From contig JAVSML010025538.1 of NCBI GenBank assembly GCA_038503035.1, forward strand, positions 784,832-848,831: a DNA stretch of 64,000 nt, in the 5' to 3' direction. The notes beneath the pieces were generated by a model. That model was not told the origin of the DNA. It made no database searches and worked only from the letters and a program-made list of their open reading frames with translations. The stretch's first letter is position 1, and every line of letters starts with the position of its first letter. The position numbers were made by a program, and so were the translations under genes. The DNA is from Crocodylus rhombifer (taxonomy: Eukaryota; Chordata; Crocodylia; Crocodylidae). Positions 33,306 through 44,480 of the stretch are shown here, one piece after another.

Positions 33306-36235
33306 TCATTTCCCACACAAAGAAAAAAGCAAAAAGTCTCCTGGTGAGGGCCCAGGGCATAGCCAGGCTGACCAGGCTCTGGCCATCCCCTCAGCAATGG
33401 CTAGGTAAAGAACAGCTCCTGGGAGCCAGTGGTGTCCATCCCAGAAAAGATCTACTAGGAGGCACTGGAGCCTCTCAAGTAGGTCCTGTGGTGGATTGAG
33501 TATAGTGCACTGGAGCCATAGGGTCTCTGCCATGAGGTTGTTTGTGATGAGGATGTGCCCACAGTAGGAGAGGCTGGGTAGGTACCAGTGCCACCATTGC
33601 AGTCAGGTAGCCCCCCTCCTCAAGACCATCCCAGTTGCGTGCCATGAAGGTCATGCTTAGGGGCAACCAACATGGGTTCATTTGAGGCAGATCCTGTCAG
33701 ACCAACCTGGTGGCCTTCTATGACTAGTTCACAAAATCTTTGGATGCAGGTGTCGCAGTGGATGTAGTCTTTCTGGACTTTAGGAAGGCCTTCAACACTG
33801 TTTCTCAGCCCAGTCTCATTAAGAAATTAGGCAACTGTAGCATCAATGCCTACACAGTCAGATGGGTCACAAATTGGCTGAAGGGTCACACCCAGAGAGT
33901 GGTGGTGGATGTGTCATTTTCAACCTGGAGGGATGTGGGCAGTGGGGTCCCCCAGGGCTTGGTCCTCAGGCCTGCAATGTTCAACATCTTCATCAGCGAC
34001 TTGGACGAGGGGGTGAAAAGCACCTTGTTCAAATTCACAAATGACACTAAGATGTGGGGAGAAGTGAGAAGCGGGCATGCTAGAGGAGAAGGATAGGTTG
34101 CAACTAGATCTAGACAGGTTACAGGGTTGAGTGGATGAGAACAGGATGGGATTCAATACTGACAAGTGCAAGGGACTGTACCTGGGGAGGAAAAACCAGC
34201 AGCATACCTACAGGCTGGGGAACTCCCTTCTCATCAGCACAGAGGCAGAAAAGGATCTTGGTGTCATTATTGATTCCAAAATGAACATGGGCCACCAAAG
34301 TGGGGATGTGGTCAGGAAGGCTAACTGCACCTTGTCATGCATCCACAGATGCATCACAAGCAGGTTCAAGGAGGTGATCCTCCCCCTCTATGCAACATTG
34401 GTCAGGCCACAGTAGGAGTACTGTGTCAAGTTCTGGGTGCCACAATTCAGGAGGGATGTGGCATCGAGAGAGTCCAGAGGAGGGCCACTCACATGATCAG
34501 GGGGCAGCAGAGCAGGCCTTACGAGGAGAGGCTATGGAACCTGAACCTGTTCAGCCTCCACAAGAGAAGGCTACGAGGGGATCTGGTGGCTGCCTACAAA
34601 CTGGCCAAGGGGGACCTTCAGGCTATGGAAGAGTCCCTGTTCCCCCGAGCACTACCAGGAGTAACAAGGAATAACGGCCATAAGTTGACTGACAGTAGAT
34701 TCAGGTTACATATCAGGTTACATTCACAGTCAGGGAGGCTAGGATCTGGAACCAACTTCCAAGGGAAGTGGTGTTCACTTCTACCCTGGGGGTCTTCAAA
34801 AGGAGGATAGATAATCACCTGGCTGGGGTCATTTGACTTCAGCTTTCTTTCTTTCCTGCCCATGGCAGGGGGTCAGTCTTGATGATCTGTTCAAGTTCCT
34901 TCTGACCCTACCAACTATGAAACTATGAAAGGTCAGTGGCCCCAGGAACACTTCCAGGACCTTAAGAACCTCTTGGCACCAGGTGAGGTCTCCTGGAACA
35001 TCTGGGGGCATCACATTGATACACATGCCAAGCAGCATTGTGTCACTCTTGGACCAGTTGATACGGGCCAAGGAGGTGCATTCATAGGCTTGATGGCAAT
35101 CTGTTAGGACCCACACTTCCTCCCGGATGTTAAGGAAGATGGTCTTGTCATCCACATATGCTGACAGCGAGAGCAGAGGGCCAATGGATGGGTCCATGGC
35201 ACCATAGCATGTGCAGCTGTGGCTTGATGGCCAGGGCATAGAGCATGCCTGAAAGGGATCAGCCCTGATGGATGCCCCTGCATGCAGGGAACAGGGTGCA
35301 GAGCACACCATTCACCTTGAGCAGGCTTGAGGTATCTTGGTACAAAACCCAGACGGCCCTGGTTAAAAGGCACCTGAAGACTTCACCAGCTATGAGTAGG
35401 TCATGCACCAGAAACAGATTGTCTTGGATGGTCCCGCCTGGTACACAGTAGCTCTGCTCAGGCCCATTCATGGAGTCCAGCACAGGGGCGGGTCACCAGC
35501 GCTTTGGCCAGAATCTTGTATTCCACACTCAGGAGGGAGACTGGCCACCAATTCTTAATGCAGCCAAGGTCTCCCTTCTTGGGCAGCAGCATGAGCACTG
35601 CTCAGTGGCAGCTGATTGGCAGGACCTTGTTGACAAGACTCTCCTGGAAAATGCACAGGATACAGGGGCCGAGGAGAGGCCAGAAAGTCTTGTAGAACTC
35701 AGCAGGTAACCCATCGAGGCCTGGGGCTTTGCCAGAGGTGAGGCCAGGCATGGCAGCTGTCAGCTCCTCCAGATACAATTCCTCCAGGGCACAGAGATGT
35801 GGCAGGCCCTTTTGGAGTTCCTGCATGGCCTTGGGGCAGGATGGCTCAGCTACAAACAGGTCACGATAGAAGGCAATGGTGTACACATGCACTTTGCCTG
35901 GGTCCATGATTACCCAACGCTCGGGGGTCTTGAGGTGATTTAAAACTTTGCTTACTCCCCTCTGCCACTCCAGGTTGAAGAAGAAGTGGGTTGGGGCATT
36001 GGTTTCTGCCAGCTCTTGGCAGTGGGCATGGAGTGACAATCCATGGACTGTGCTCTCCGCCAAGTTACGCAGGCAATTCCTGTGGAACTGGAGGCTCTTG
36101 CACCACACCTCATCACTGCCAGTAGCCAGCAGGGTGGCCTTGAGCTCTGCCACATCTTCCTCCAGCCTCCTGTTTCACCAGATCTCGATAGCCATTGATG
36201 TTAAAAGTACGAATGGTCATGGCTGCCATGGGTGT
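33306..36235 (-). pseudogene. Tx1-type ORF2, copy 1 (RT present, EN deleted)
   Basis: Starts MAAMTIRTFNINGYRDL near 36232, the beginning of an APE endonuclease, then jumps to the pre-RT region. RT motifs in order: TSGKAPGLDGLPAEFYKTFW (about 35690-35750), LLPKKGDLGCIKNWWPVSLL (about 35520-35580, frameshifted) and the catalytic YVDD (35147-35158, in SAYVDDKTIFL), then LARINWSKSDTMLLG. This order and wording are those of the L1/Tx1 group, not CR1. A CR1 insertion separates RT from the following region (VALVPTQPLLLWAHP, LQCTI..LLERLQCLLVDLFWDG). Stops, frameshifts and two deletions make it non-functional. Confidence 0.83.
33656..34929 (+). mobile_element. CR1 LINE inserted in Tx1 copy 1
   Basis: Plus-strand CR1, 5' truncated at RGNQHGFI (33660). 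Motif A VVFLDFRKAFNTVS (near 33764-33805) is followed by GSGVPQGLVLRP (33939-33974), then FTNDTKMWG where the usual ADDTK reads TNDTK, so a catalytic aspartate is lost. The thumb and C-terminus run to about 34840, with 'ggtcagtcttgatgatctgttcaagttcc' and an AACTATGA octamer tail. GGTCA occurs on both sides and may be a target duplication. Frames 33740-34096, 34131-34415 and 34337-34810 are separated by shifts. Confidence 0.93.
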
Positions 36236-36380
36236 GGGTATGGGAGAGGAAGAGCAAGGTAAGGTGTAGGTGGAAGAGTGAGTGCCCAAGAGTAAAGCAA
36301 AATAGCAGAGACAGGTTGGGGAAGGCCTATCATGCCCTACTTTATTCCAGGGACACCCACAGGCCCCACTCATCTCTCAG

Positions 36381-38130
36381 CTACTTTGCAAGCTTCCCCA
36401 GATGGTAAGCCATCTGCTGAGTATCTAGATCCTGTTTCATGAGCTTGACCATGGTTCTGGCAACCTCAACAAATAGTTTAGGATCTGTGCACCACTGGGT
36501 GATAGACTCCACTACATACTTCTGTCCTTTGGTCTGCTTAAAAAAGTCCAGAAGACCCCCATAGTCAGGGGAGACCTGGGGTGGCAGGTCTGCCAACATG
36601 GGGTGGACATTTCTGATAGAAGCACAGTGAGGTTGTACCCCAGGTAGGAGCTCACCCACAAATGCAGTGTCTACACCTTCAATGTCTAGACACATCAGCT
36701 TCCTCTCATTGTCCAGGTCAAGGACTGGCTCCAGAAAAGCAATTCTCACCTTCTTGAGGGGAGAGAGGTCATTCTGCTCTTGAAATCACTTGCACAGTCA
36801 CAAAGCTGGATCTCCATCTCACTAGCTTCCTCATCCAATTCAGTAGGCTGGGATGACACCAAGAGGTCAGCAGATTCCTCTGCTGCCTCCTGGGTCGGGC
36901 ATCCAGAAAAGAGGCATTCTGTATCACTGTTACTCCCACCGAACTCTGGAAGCTAGGAGACAGGTGAGGGGTTGGTGACCCCACCATCACCTCCCCTGCC
37001 TCCAAGCCATCCACATCTATGATCCCATGCAATAGAGTCACCGGCATGACAGCTAGAGCGGAGTCAGGCTTTCCAGCAGGGGCCCCACTGGTGCTGGTGG
37101 GGATAGGGTGTCCTGAGAAACCCTCTTCACATTCCTCTCTTTGTTCTTCTTAGTGACAGGTAGCCCACCCTTCATAGGGGATGGGCCAGACTGCTCCCAG
37201 CCCACCTCCCTGGGGCCAGCCACCTCAGACAAGGCCACAGTAAAGGCAGCTGGGAGGAGGCCCAAGCCCCATTGTCTGATAGGGTCTTGGTGCCACAGTC
37301 ACCAGCCACCCCAGCTCCCTTGGCTGGGGTGTTCAGGGCAGGCAGGAAGCAAATGGAAGCATCAGCCCCTCCACCAGTGGGGTGGGCACCATAGCATGGA
37401 ATGGGTGGGGGGAGAGGGCTGGGGAGTAGTCCCAGCCCCTCTGCTGGATGGTGCTCTCACACCAGAGAACCCATCCCTCTCAGATGGAACAGGGGTGAAA
37501 GGAGGTCAGGAAGAGCTCCTGGCCTCAGTGGGCAGGGCCTGTGTCTGAGAACTAGATGTGCCATCCGTTGGTGCTGCTGCAGTCACTGTGGCCACTTTCC
37601 CCCAGTGGCACTGGGCTGCTCAGTGGGAAGTGCTACCACACTGGAAACACATGGTCTTCCCCAAGGGAAAATAAATCACAAACCTCCGCCCACTGAGCAT
37701 GAGGTACAAGGAGTGAGACAGAGACCGAGGGCCCTCCCTGAGGAGTAAGAAAACCTGCCTTCAAAATGACAGGACATGCTTCAGTTTTGGGTCCTCGCTT
37801 CTGATTCAGTTGGTGAAAAGGACTCGTAGGAACCTCATAGTGCTCTAGTCACTTGGCCAGCTCCAGGTCACACACATGTGGGTGCACATTGGAAATCACC
37901 ACCCTCACTGTCTGGGTATCTAGGTGTGTGACTGTAATGCTCACAATGTCTAGCCCCTCCATGCCCACCCTGTTGACCAGGGTGCAAGTGCTCAGGTAAA
38001 TCACTGGGACTGTGTTAACATGACCTGCATAAAGTATGTTATGCTGTCCCAGGAGACGAGCTAGAGAACCTATACAGGCCTCAACCCTGATATAGGGAGT
38101 GGTGTGAAACCTCAAGCTATGGTTATGGGG
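36381..38130 (-). pseudogene. Tx1-type ORF1, copy 1
   Basis: The N-terminal part (38115-37849) reads HTTPYIRVEACIGSLARLL, VPVIYLST and VRVVISNVHPH. A retroviral-type zinc knuckle follows at 37608-37649: C-x2-C-x4-H-x4-C (CFQCGSTSH, then AAQC), with a TGA just after the histidine. The long C-terminal part ends with DYGGLLDFFKQTKGQKYVVE and a basic/hydrophobic tail at 36381. ORF1 of this group is an RNA-binding protein. Frameshifts are present. It aligns domain by domain with copy 2, which supports the frame choice. Confidence 0.72.
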
Positions 38131-38441
38131 GAGGTCTTAAGAGGCATCCCCATGCCAGTTGCTGGGTATAGGAGCAGCTATTTCTGCTAGGACAGGGTTA
38201 ATTTCAAAAGCTAAAGCTAAGGGAACAAAAACAAAAAAGTTGTGTATATTAACTATAAAGATAAATGTCTGGGAATGCAACCATAAAAGCAAGAAGCGGG
38301 GAGGAAAGGGTGAGGGAGAGAAGGGCTGAGGGAGTTAAGAGGAAAAACAATTAGAAGAATAAAAAGAGAAGGGGATATAATTTGCAACCCTTGAAAGACA
38401 AGAGATAAATAAGATAACTCCTGGCGATGGAAAGATAAAAA

Positions 38442-38452
38442 GGAAGGAAGGA
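38442..38452. repeat. (GGAA)n junction between the two Tx1 copies
   Basis: GGAAGGAAGGA separates the 5' end of copy 1 from the 3' end of copy 2. Both elements point the same way. Confidence 0.88.
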
Positions 38453-38454
38453 CT

Positions 38455-39174
38455 TTGACTTTTAACTACTTTATTCAGGGGTTCAGGGATACAAAAAGGG
38501 TGGCCACTTACAAAGCAAAAAAAAAAACAAATTACTATCAAACTAAGAATACCATATCCCTTCTTGAGAGCATGGAGGCAGAAAGGGATCTTGGAGTCAT
38601 TATTGACTCCAAGATGAACATGGGTCGACAATGTGAGGTCATGGTTGGCAGGGCTAACTGCACCTTCTCGTGCATCCACAGGTGCATCTCAAGTAGAGCC
38701 AGGGAGGTGATCCTCCCCCTCTATGTGATGCTGGTCAGGGCACAGCTGGAGTACTGCATCCAGTTCTGTGTGCCCCATTTCAGGAGGGATGTGGACAACA
38801 TTGAAAAGGTTCAGAGGAGGGCCACCCGCATGATCTGGGAACTGCAGGGCAGACCCTACATAGAAAGACTGCAGGACCTAAACCTGTTCATCCTTCACAA
38901 GAGAAGGCTGAGAGTGGACCTGGTGACTGTCTATAAACTCACTAGGGGGGACCAGAAGGGTTTAGGGGAGACACTGTTTCCCCTAGCGCCCCCTGGCATG
39001 ACAAGGAACAATGGAAACAAATTATTAGAGAGTAGATTTAGATTAGACATCCGCAAGAACTACTTCACAGTCAGGGTGGCTAGGAGCTGGAACCAACTTC
39101 CTAGGAAAGTGGTGCTGGCTCCTACCCTGAGGATCTTTAAGAAGAGGCTTGACTACCTGGCTGGACTCATTTGA
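38455..39174 (+). CDS. Chimeric open frame: Tx1 3' UTR plus CR1 C-terminus
   Basis: A 239-codon frame. About the first 35 residues translate antisense Tx1 3' UTR and are meaningless as LINE protein. From about residue 36 it is the intact CR1 ORF2 C-terminus: [76 protein letters not shown] and the normal end. It contains no RT catalytic motif. There is no promoter evidence, so it is probably an accidental frame rather than an expressed gene. Confidence 0.6.
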   Translation: MTFNYFIQGFRDTKRVATYKAKKKTNYYQTKNTISLLESMEAERDLGVIIDSKMNMGRQCEVMVGRANCTFSCIHRCISSRAREVILPLYVMLVRAQLEYCIQFCVPHFRRDVDNIEKVQRRATRMIWELQGRPYIERLQDLNLFILHKRRLRVDLVTVYKLTRGDQKGLGETLFPLAPPGMTRNNGNKLLESRFRLDIRKNYFTVRVARSWNQLPRKVVLAPTLRIFKKRLDYLAGLI

Positions 39175-39260
39175 GTCCAGTCTTTTCTCCTGCCCAGGCA
39201 GGGGGTCGGACTTGAAGATCTACAAGGTCCCTTCCGACCCTACTTCTATGATTCTATGAT
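38556..39260 (+). mobile_element. CR1 LINE inserted in the 3' UTR of Tx1 copy 2
   Basis: A 705-base 5'-truncated CR1 starting in the thumb region and ending 'ggtcggacttgaagatctacaaggtccc', then ATTCTATG octamers (39241-39260). The host 3' UTR resumes at once (ATCATTACATTC), as shown by the uninterrupted version at 33130-33155 in copy 1. Its C-terminal frame is intact, so this is a relatively recent insertion. Confidence 0.94.
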
Positions 39261-39419
39261 ATCATTACATTCAAAACATCACACTGTGACAGGCACCTTC
39301 GCTACATACCACGTCGTGCCTTACATGCTAGTTATGTGGTCCGAGTGCTGGCCACATGGTCATCACTATAAATAAATAATTGATACCCTGCTCCATCCAA
39401 TCATACATGTAACAAAAAT

Positions 39420-42412
39420 TCAACTTCCTACACAAAAAGAAAGCAAAAAAGCAGCCTGGTGAGGGCCCAGGATGCGTCACGAGCTGGAAGTCGTAGTCCA
39501 ACACCAAGCCAGCCCGGTAGCCCAAACCAGTCATGACATCAGAGCGTGTATTTGAGACGGCCATCCTCCACATGGCACAGCGCTCCCACAAGGGCTCAGC
39601 ATGTATCAAAGGCAGGCACTGCTCACCGGAGCACAGCATGCTCAAACTCCAGCGAGAGGCGCGCCTGCACCAGGAGGTGGAAAAGCCACAGGGCATCATC
39701 TAAGCCAGTCCTGGCAAGCTGATTTCAGCGGCTTTTGAGGATGGCCAACTTGGCCTGACCCAGTAAGAAGTTGGCCAGGCAGATGGGGCCCTTCTCAGCT
39801 GCCCAGTATGGGTAGGAGCACACGTAGGTGGTCTCTGAAAAGCTCCTGCCCAGTGCCTGCAGCAGCGACCCGAGGGTGACAAAGAGCAGCTGCAGGCAGG
39901 GACAGTCAAGGAAGGCATGAAAGATGGTCTCCTCAACACTCCCCGGGCAGAAGGGACAGGCTGTCGAGGTGGCTGAGTCAAAGTGGGACGCAAACGTGCC
40001 AGTGGCTAGGATGCTGTGCAACAACCACCACTGCAGGTCAGCAGTCTTCTTGGCAGTTGGCGGCTTTTACAATGTGCACCATGCTGGGTGGGCTGGTGGG
40101 GAATCTGGCAGCCCCAGGCGCCATCACTACGGTGTATCGGTGTGGCCCGTCAGCACTTGGGCATGGCGGACATGAAACACCCAGGCATATAAACTTCTAC
40201 GCAACAGAAAAGCAAAAAGGTAACCCGTGTCACTGTCAGGAGGCACAGGGAGCATCAGCAAGGTGCCAGGGCCACCGGCCAGCTCGCCGGCCATAGCCGG
40301 GGTAACTGGTAAAGCAGGAAAAACCTCACTTGGGGCATCCTCAGTGCAGGGAACCTGGCCCACCCAGAGACAGTCATCCAGGGTGGCTGCTGCCTCCATG
40401 GGAGGGCAGCCCAGATGTCACACAGGAGATGGCCCACGATGCGGTTGGAGCGCATGCCCAGCTGGGTGGTCAAGGCCTCGGGCGAGAGCCAAGCTAACCG
40501 AGCAGGGTCAAGGAGATGACTCAGGTAGAGAACATGTGCCTGAATGAGAACAGCCATGAGACTGGCAGAGGCCAGGCTCAGAACGGGGCGCCTCAGATCT
40601 GGGTTGTGCACCAGGGGTTCCCTCAGCAACTGCAGGTGATGGGCCTGGGACTGGAGGTGGAAAGTGGTTTGCCAGGCTCGTACCACGCCATGGTAAAAAG
40701 CCGGAAGCACTGCCCAATTCAAAAGTGTAAGATCCAACAGGAAGAGCTCCTGGTTGAAGCCGAGGGCCCCCACCATCTCCAGGAACCAGCATGCCAGTTG
40801 TTGCCAAGGTAGGCACTCCTCGCTGTACAGGAGTCGTTAAAGGGCCTGCAGGCAGAAGGTGACCACCTTGCTTGTAATGTAACCAAACTCTGGCCCCCCT
40901 CAGCTACAGGTAGGTAAAGGACAGCTCATGTGAGCCAGTGGCTCCCATCCCAGAAAAAAATCAACCAGGAGGCGCTGGAGTTTCTCGAGTAGGTCCTCTG
41001 CTGAAACAAGTATGGTGCACTGGTGCCACAAGATCACCGCCACTAGGTGAGGCCCCCCGGCAGGTCTGGAGTTGGTTTCTTCAAGAGTGAAGAGTGTGTC
41101 ACTCTTGCCCCAGTTGATGTGGGCTGACACGGCGAGCTTGTAGAGATGCATTGGTAGTCCACCAAGGCTCACACATTCTCCTGGCCACCCAGGAAGACTG
41201 TCACATCATCCACATGTGCCATCAGCAGCCCTGGCGTATGCTGCGACGCACCAGGAATGGGGAGCACAGCACATCGTTCACCTTGAGCAGGCTGGAGGTA
41301 TTGTGGTATGGGACCCAGAGTCCCGCAATTAAAAGAGGCGCAAAACTGAAAGCCTCAAGGGTGCCGAGCAGGTACCAGTGGTTGACGTGATCAAAAGCCT
41401 TCTTCTGGTCTAGAGAGACCACGCTGATGTCCAGGCCAAAACACTCCACAGCCATTAGCAGATCACACAGCAGAAACAGGTTGTCCTGGGGTGGATCTTG
41501 CTTGCCGCCAGCTGAGAATACTGCTAGCGGAATGCCCAAATCTGGATCTTCCCCATGTCCCATCACAGCCACTAGGTAGAATTAGCCTTCTCATGCAGCC
41601 TTCCAGCTCCTCCAGAGGTGGGCGAAGCAGCCCTTGAAGTGGGTGTCCTGTAACAGGCTGATGTTGAGGTAACAGTAAGGGACCTGTGTGCGTGCTCTGC
41701 CAGGCAGGCTCAGTTCGCAGCAGACCAGGGCATGGTCCGAGACACCTGATGGGATGATGTGGCTGCTGAGCAATAACAGCAGATGGTGCTGGGTAATGTA
41801 GATGTGGTCGAGATGGGCCATGGTGATCCCACTGGCACTCATCTTTGCCCAGGTATATTGGTAAGCACCAGTGTGGAGGACCTGCCAGGCGTCATTGAGA
41901 TCTGCGGCCTCCAGCAAAGTCTGCATCTTGTGGGCCAAAGGCAGGTGCAGCTCTGGCCCTGTCCAATCTAGCAGTGCATCGATGTTGCAGTTGAAATCTC
42001 TGCCCACAAGGAGCAGGTCATTGTTCTCACTCGTGTCATGCAGTAGGTCACCCAGAGTCTCTAAGGAGGCTACCCTCTAACTCCCCTCAATGGGTGCGTA
42101 GATGTTGATGAGGATCAGGCTCTGGTGTGCCAGGATGATGTGGACAGTCAGCAGCTGGCCAGGGACAACTGCTCATGCCACTGCCAAGTCATACTGCTGA
42201 TTCAGTGAGAGGGAAATCACCCCTCCTGTGCTGAGGTTGGTGCCATGGCTTAGAAACAAGCGGCCTCTCCAGGCAGCATGCCATTCAGCTTGAACATCGG
42301 GGAGGAAGGTGATTGCCAGCTGCTTCTGCTGCAAACCCTCCAGGATGGCCATCTGCTTCACTGGGTCCCGGCAACCATTGGTGTTCAGTGAGGCAATTAT
42401 GGTAACCGCCAT
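39420..42412 (-). pseudogene. Tx1-type ORF2, copy 2 (EN present, RT part lost)
   Basis: Starts MAVTIIASLNTNGCRDPVKQ near 42412 (endonuclease N-terminus). The endonuclease C-terminal half at 41591-42007 has GRDFNCN, HLDHIYIT and SGVSDHALV, the expected catalytic blocks. RT then resumes at motif A, DISVVSLDQKKAFDHVNH (about 41385-41440), with the first RT blocks missing. The catalytic box reads HVDD (41205-41216) where copy 1 has YVDD. The C-terminal part (40776-40255) has PAFYHGVVRAWQTTF; a C-terminal zinc motif CPFC..EETIFHAFLDC lies near 39915-39965, as in L1/Tx1 ORF2. Frameshifts separate the pieces. Confidence 0.83.
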
Positions 42413-42539
42413 AAGCAGGAAAATAGAGAGGAAGGATAGGCAGGGTACAGGCAGGAGAGGAGGTGATAAAGCAGGGCAAAACCACAAAGACAGGGGACGG
42501 CCTATCCTTGCCCTACCCTATTCCATGGACCTGCCTTGG

Positions 42540-44480
42540 CCCCACACCTCCTTACCTGGGTCACCAACTTCTGAAGCCCGAAGGCATGTCAATGCATGCC
42601 CAGGTCCTGGTGCATGAGTCTCACCGCATCACTGGCAGCACAGACAGACTTCACAGGGTCCAGGTACCATTGCTGGGTACTCTCTGCCATGTTCCTCTGG
42701 CCTTTGAGGAGGTCAGGGAGGGTCTAAGAGGTCGAGGAGGCCCCCGTACCTGGGGGACACCCAGGGGGTGTTCTGCAGCAGGAGCTAGATGTTGCTGACT
42801 GAGAACCGGTGGGGCTTCACTCTGGGAGGAACCTACCAGTGAGGCCGGTGAAAGTGCCCTCAATGGCCAGGCTCCTTAGCAGGCCTCCCTCAGTATCTGG
42901 GTTGAGGAGCATCTCTGGGAGATCGATCCCCATCTACTTTGGGGGGCAAATGTCATCGCACTCCCGGGGCCACTTGTGGCACTCAGAGGGCAGGCACTCC
43001 ATCTCCTCCTTATCAGCCTTGGTGGGCAGGGGAGCGGGCGGGGGGTGACGGGCCCCTCTCTTGTCTCCTGTGCCTGATGCTGGAGAGGCAGACACTCTCT
43101 CCCTGCTCTGCAGCTCACAAGTCCCATGAGCTGGGATGAAGGCAAAGAGTTGCCAGACGTCACTGGATGACCCTCAGTCATGGCCTGAGGTGGTGGGGTT
43201 TCTAGCAGGGCAGGCAGGGTGAGGTCAGGTTCCCTGGCTACATTTTCCCTGGCACTTGCAGAGGCAGGCCCTAAAGGGGCAGGGGCTCCTTTTGAAGCTT
43301 CCTTTTGCCTCTTGCTCTTAGCTTTCTTGGGAGCAGGAGGCACCTCCCCCAAAGGGGGCGGGTCATGGTGCTTGGGGTTCACCACCTCCAGGTCCACCAC
43401 CTTGACTGAGGCAGGGATGGAAGGAGGTGGAGAGGAGGTCTCGGTTGTTCCACCTAATGGGGCTCCAGCACCTAAGATGCTAGCCACCCTGGGTGGAACT
43501 GAGACAGGGGGGTGGGACTAGGAGGACATCCCAGCCCCTCCACCAGGTGAAATCCCCACACTGGTAGGGACAGCCCCATCAGGTGGGGGGAGCTTAGAGG
43601 GAGGCTGAGAGGGGGCTACAGTCACCTCACCTGGTGGGGTGCCCATGCCCAGGCCACCAGCTGTCCCAGAGGGGACGAGGGCAGGAGATCCCCAGCTCCT
43701 CCACCAGGTGGGGCATCAACCCCAACAGGGGTGGGAGGAACATGGGAGGACATCCCAGCCCCTCCCCCAGGTGGCATGCTCACGCCAGAGGGGTCAATCG
43801 CTCCAGGTGGAGCAGAGGTGGAGGGGGGCTGGGAGGAGACCCCAACCCCACCCTTTGATGAGGCTCCCATGCCCTGTGTGGGTGCAGCAGCTGGTGCCCC
43901 AGCTGACTGCCCCAGTGGGCACTAGGCAGCCAGGTGGGAGCTGCTGTCACAGCAGTGGCATGCAGTCTCACCCTGGGAGAAGTAGACCACATATGGCTTC
44001 CCATCTACCACAAAGGTCATGGAGAGAGGTAGGGTCTGGGGTCCCCCCTTGAGAAGCATGAACGCCTACCTCTGGAAGGAGAGAACATGCTTGAGCCTGG
44101 GTTCCCTGCTTCCCATGGTCAGCCTGCACCAGGGACTGGTAAGGACACCATAGTGCTTGAGCGCTTTGGTGAGGTCCCAGTCTGGCAGGTGTGGGGGGAT
44201 GTTGGAGGCCACCACCCGCACTGCCAGGATCTCCAGGGGTGTAGTTAAGTAGTGGATGCCTGAGATCTCCAACCCTGCCATACACACCTCCCTCACCAGG
44301 CTGGGAGAGCTTAGGTAGATGATGGGCACAGAGTTTACCTGGGAGGTGTACCAGATGCTCCTGCATTCCAGCAAGTCCACCAGAGCTGTGGTGCAGGCCT
44401 CCACCCTGATGTGGAGAGGGGTGTGCACCTGCGGGACATGGCTGAGGGGAAGGTCCGCAGAGACATCCCTGTGCCAAGTG
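42540..44480 (-). pseudogene. Tx1-type ORF1, copy 2
   Basis: The N-terminal segment (44428-44066) reads TPLHIRVEACTTALVDLLEC, VPIIYLSSPSLV and LAVRVVASNIPPHL, matching copy 1. A zinc knuckle C-x2-C-x4-H-x4-C (CHCCDSSSHLAA then C) lies at 43919-43960, with a TAG one codon before its last cysteine. A proline/glycine-rich repetitive stretch follows (43870-43530), then a region with lysine/arginine clusters and a C-terminal block like the end of copy 1 (about 42750-42560). Probable role is binding element RNA. Multiple shifts; the start near 44470 is uncertain. Confidence 0.7.
43530..43870 (-). repeat. Minisatellite coding Pro/Gly-rich ORF1 stretch
   Basis: Three to four diverged units of about 60-75 bases share 'acatcccagcccctccaccaggtg'. 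On the minus strand they encode PPGGGAG-type repeats separated by MSSHVPP/DLLPSS-like spacers. The corresponding part of copy 1 is less regular, so unit number may vary between copies. Confidence 0.6.

Larger units (their letters stand above)
33007..38441 (-). mobile_element. Tx1/L1-clade LINE, copy 1
   Basis: Minus-strand two-ORF LINE. Reading right to left: short 5' region (38441-38160), ORF1 with CCHC knuckle, ORF2 with endonuclease start and RT, and a 3' UTR (33330-33007) ending in an A-run-containing tail next to TTCC repeats. A plus-strand CR1 (33656-34929) splits ORF2. Without that CR1 the element is about 4.2 kb. Deletions remove most of the endonuclease (junction near 36165) and about 1.4 kb of ORF2 C-terminus (near 33350). 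The 3' UTR and ORF1 align by eye with copy 2. Confidence 0.85.

Noticed and set aside
43622..44052. Overlapping 70-137-codon frames on both strands around 43.6-44.0 kb
   Set aside because: They are by-products of the GC-rich ORF1 minisatellite; only the minus-strand frame aligned with Tx1 copy 1 is supported.
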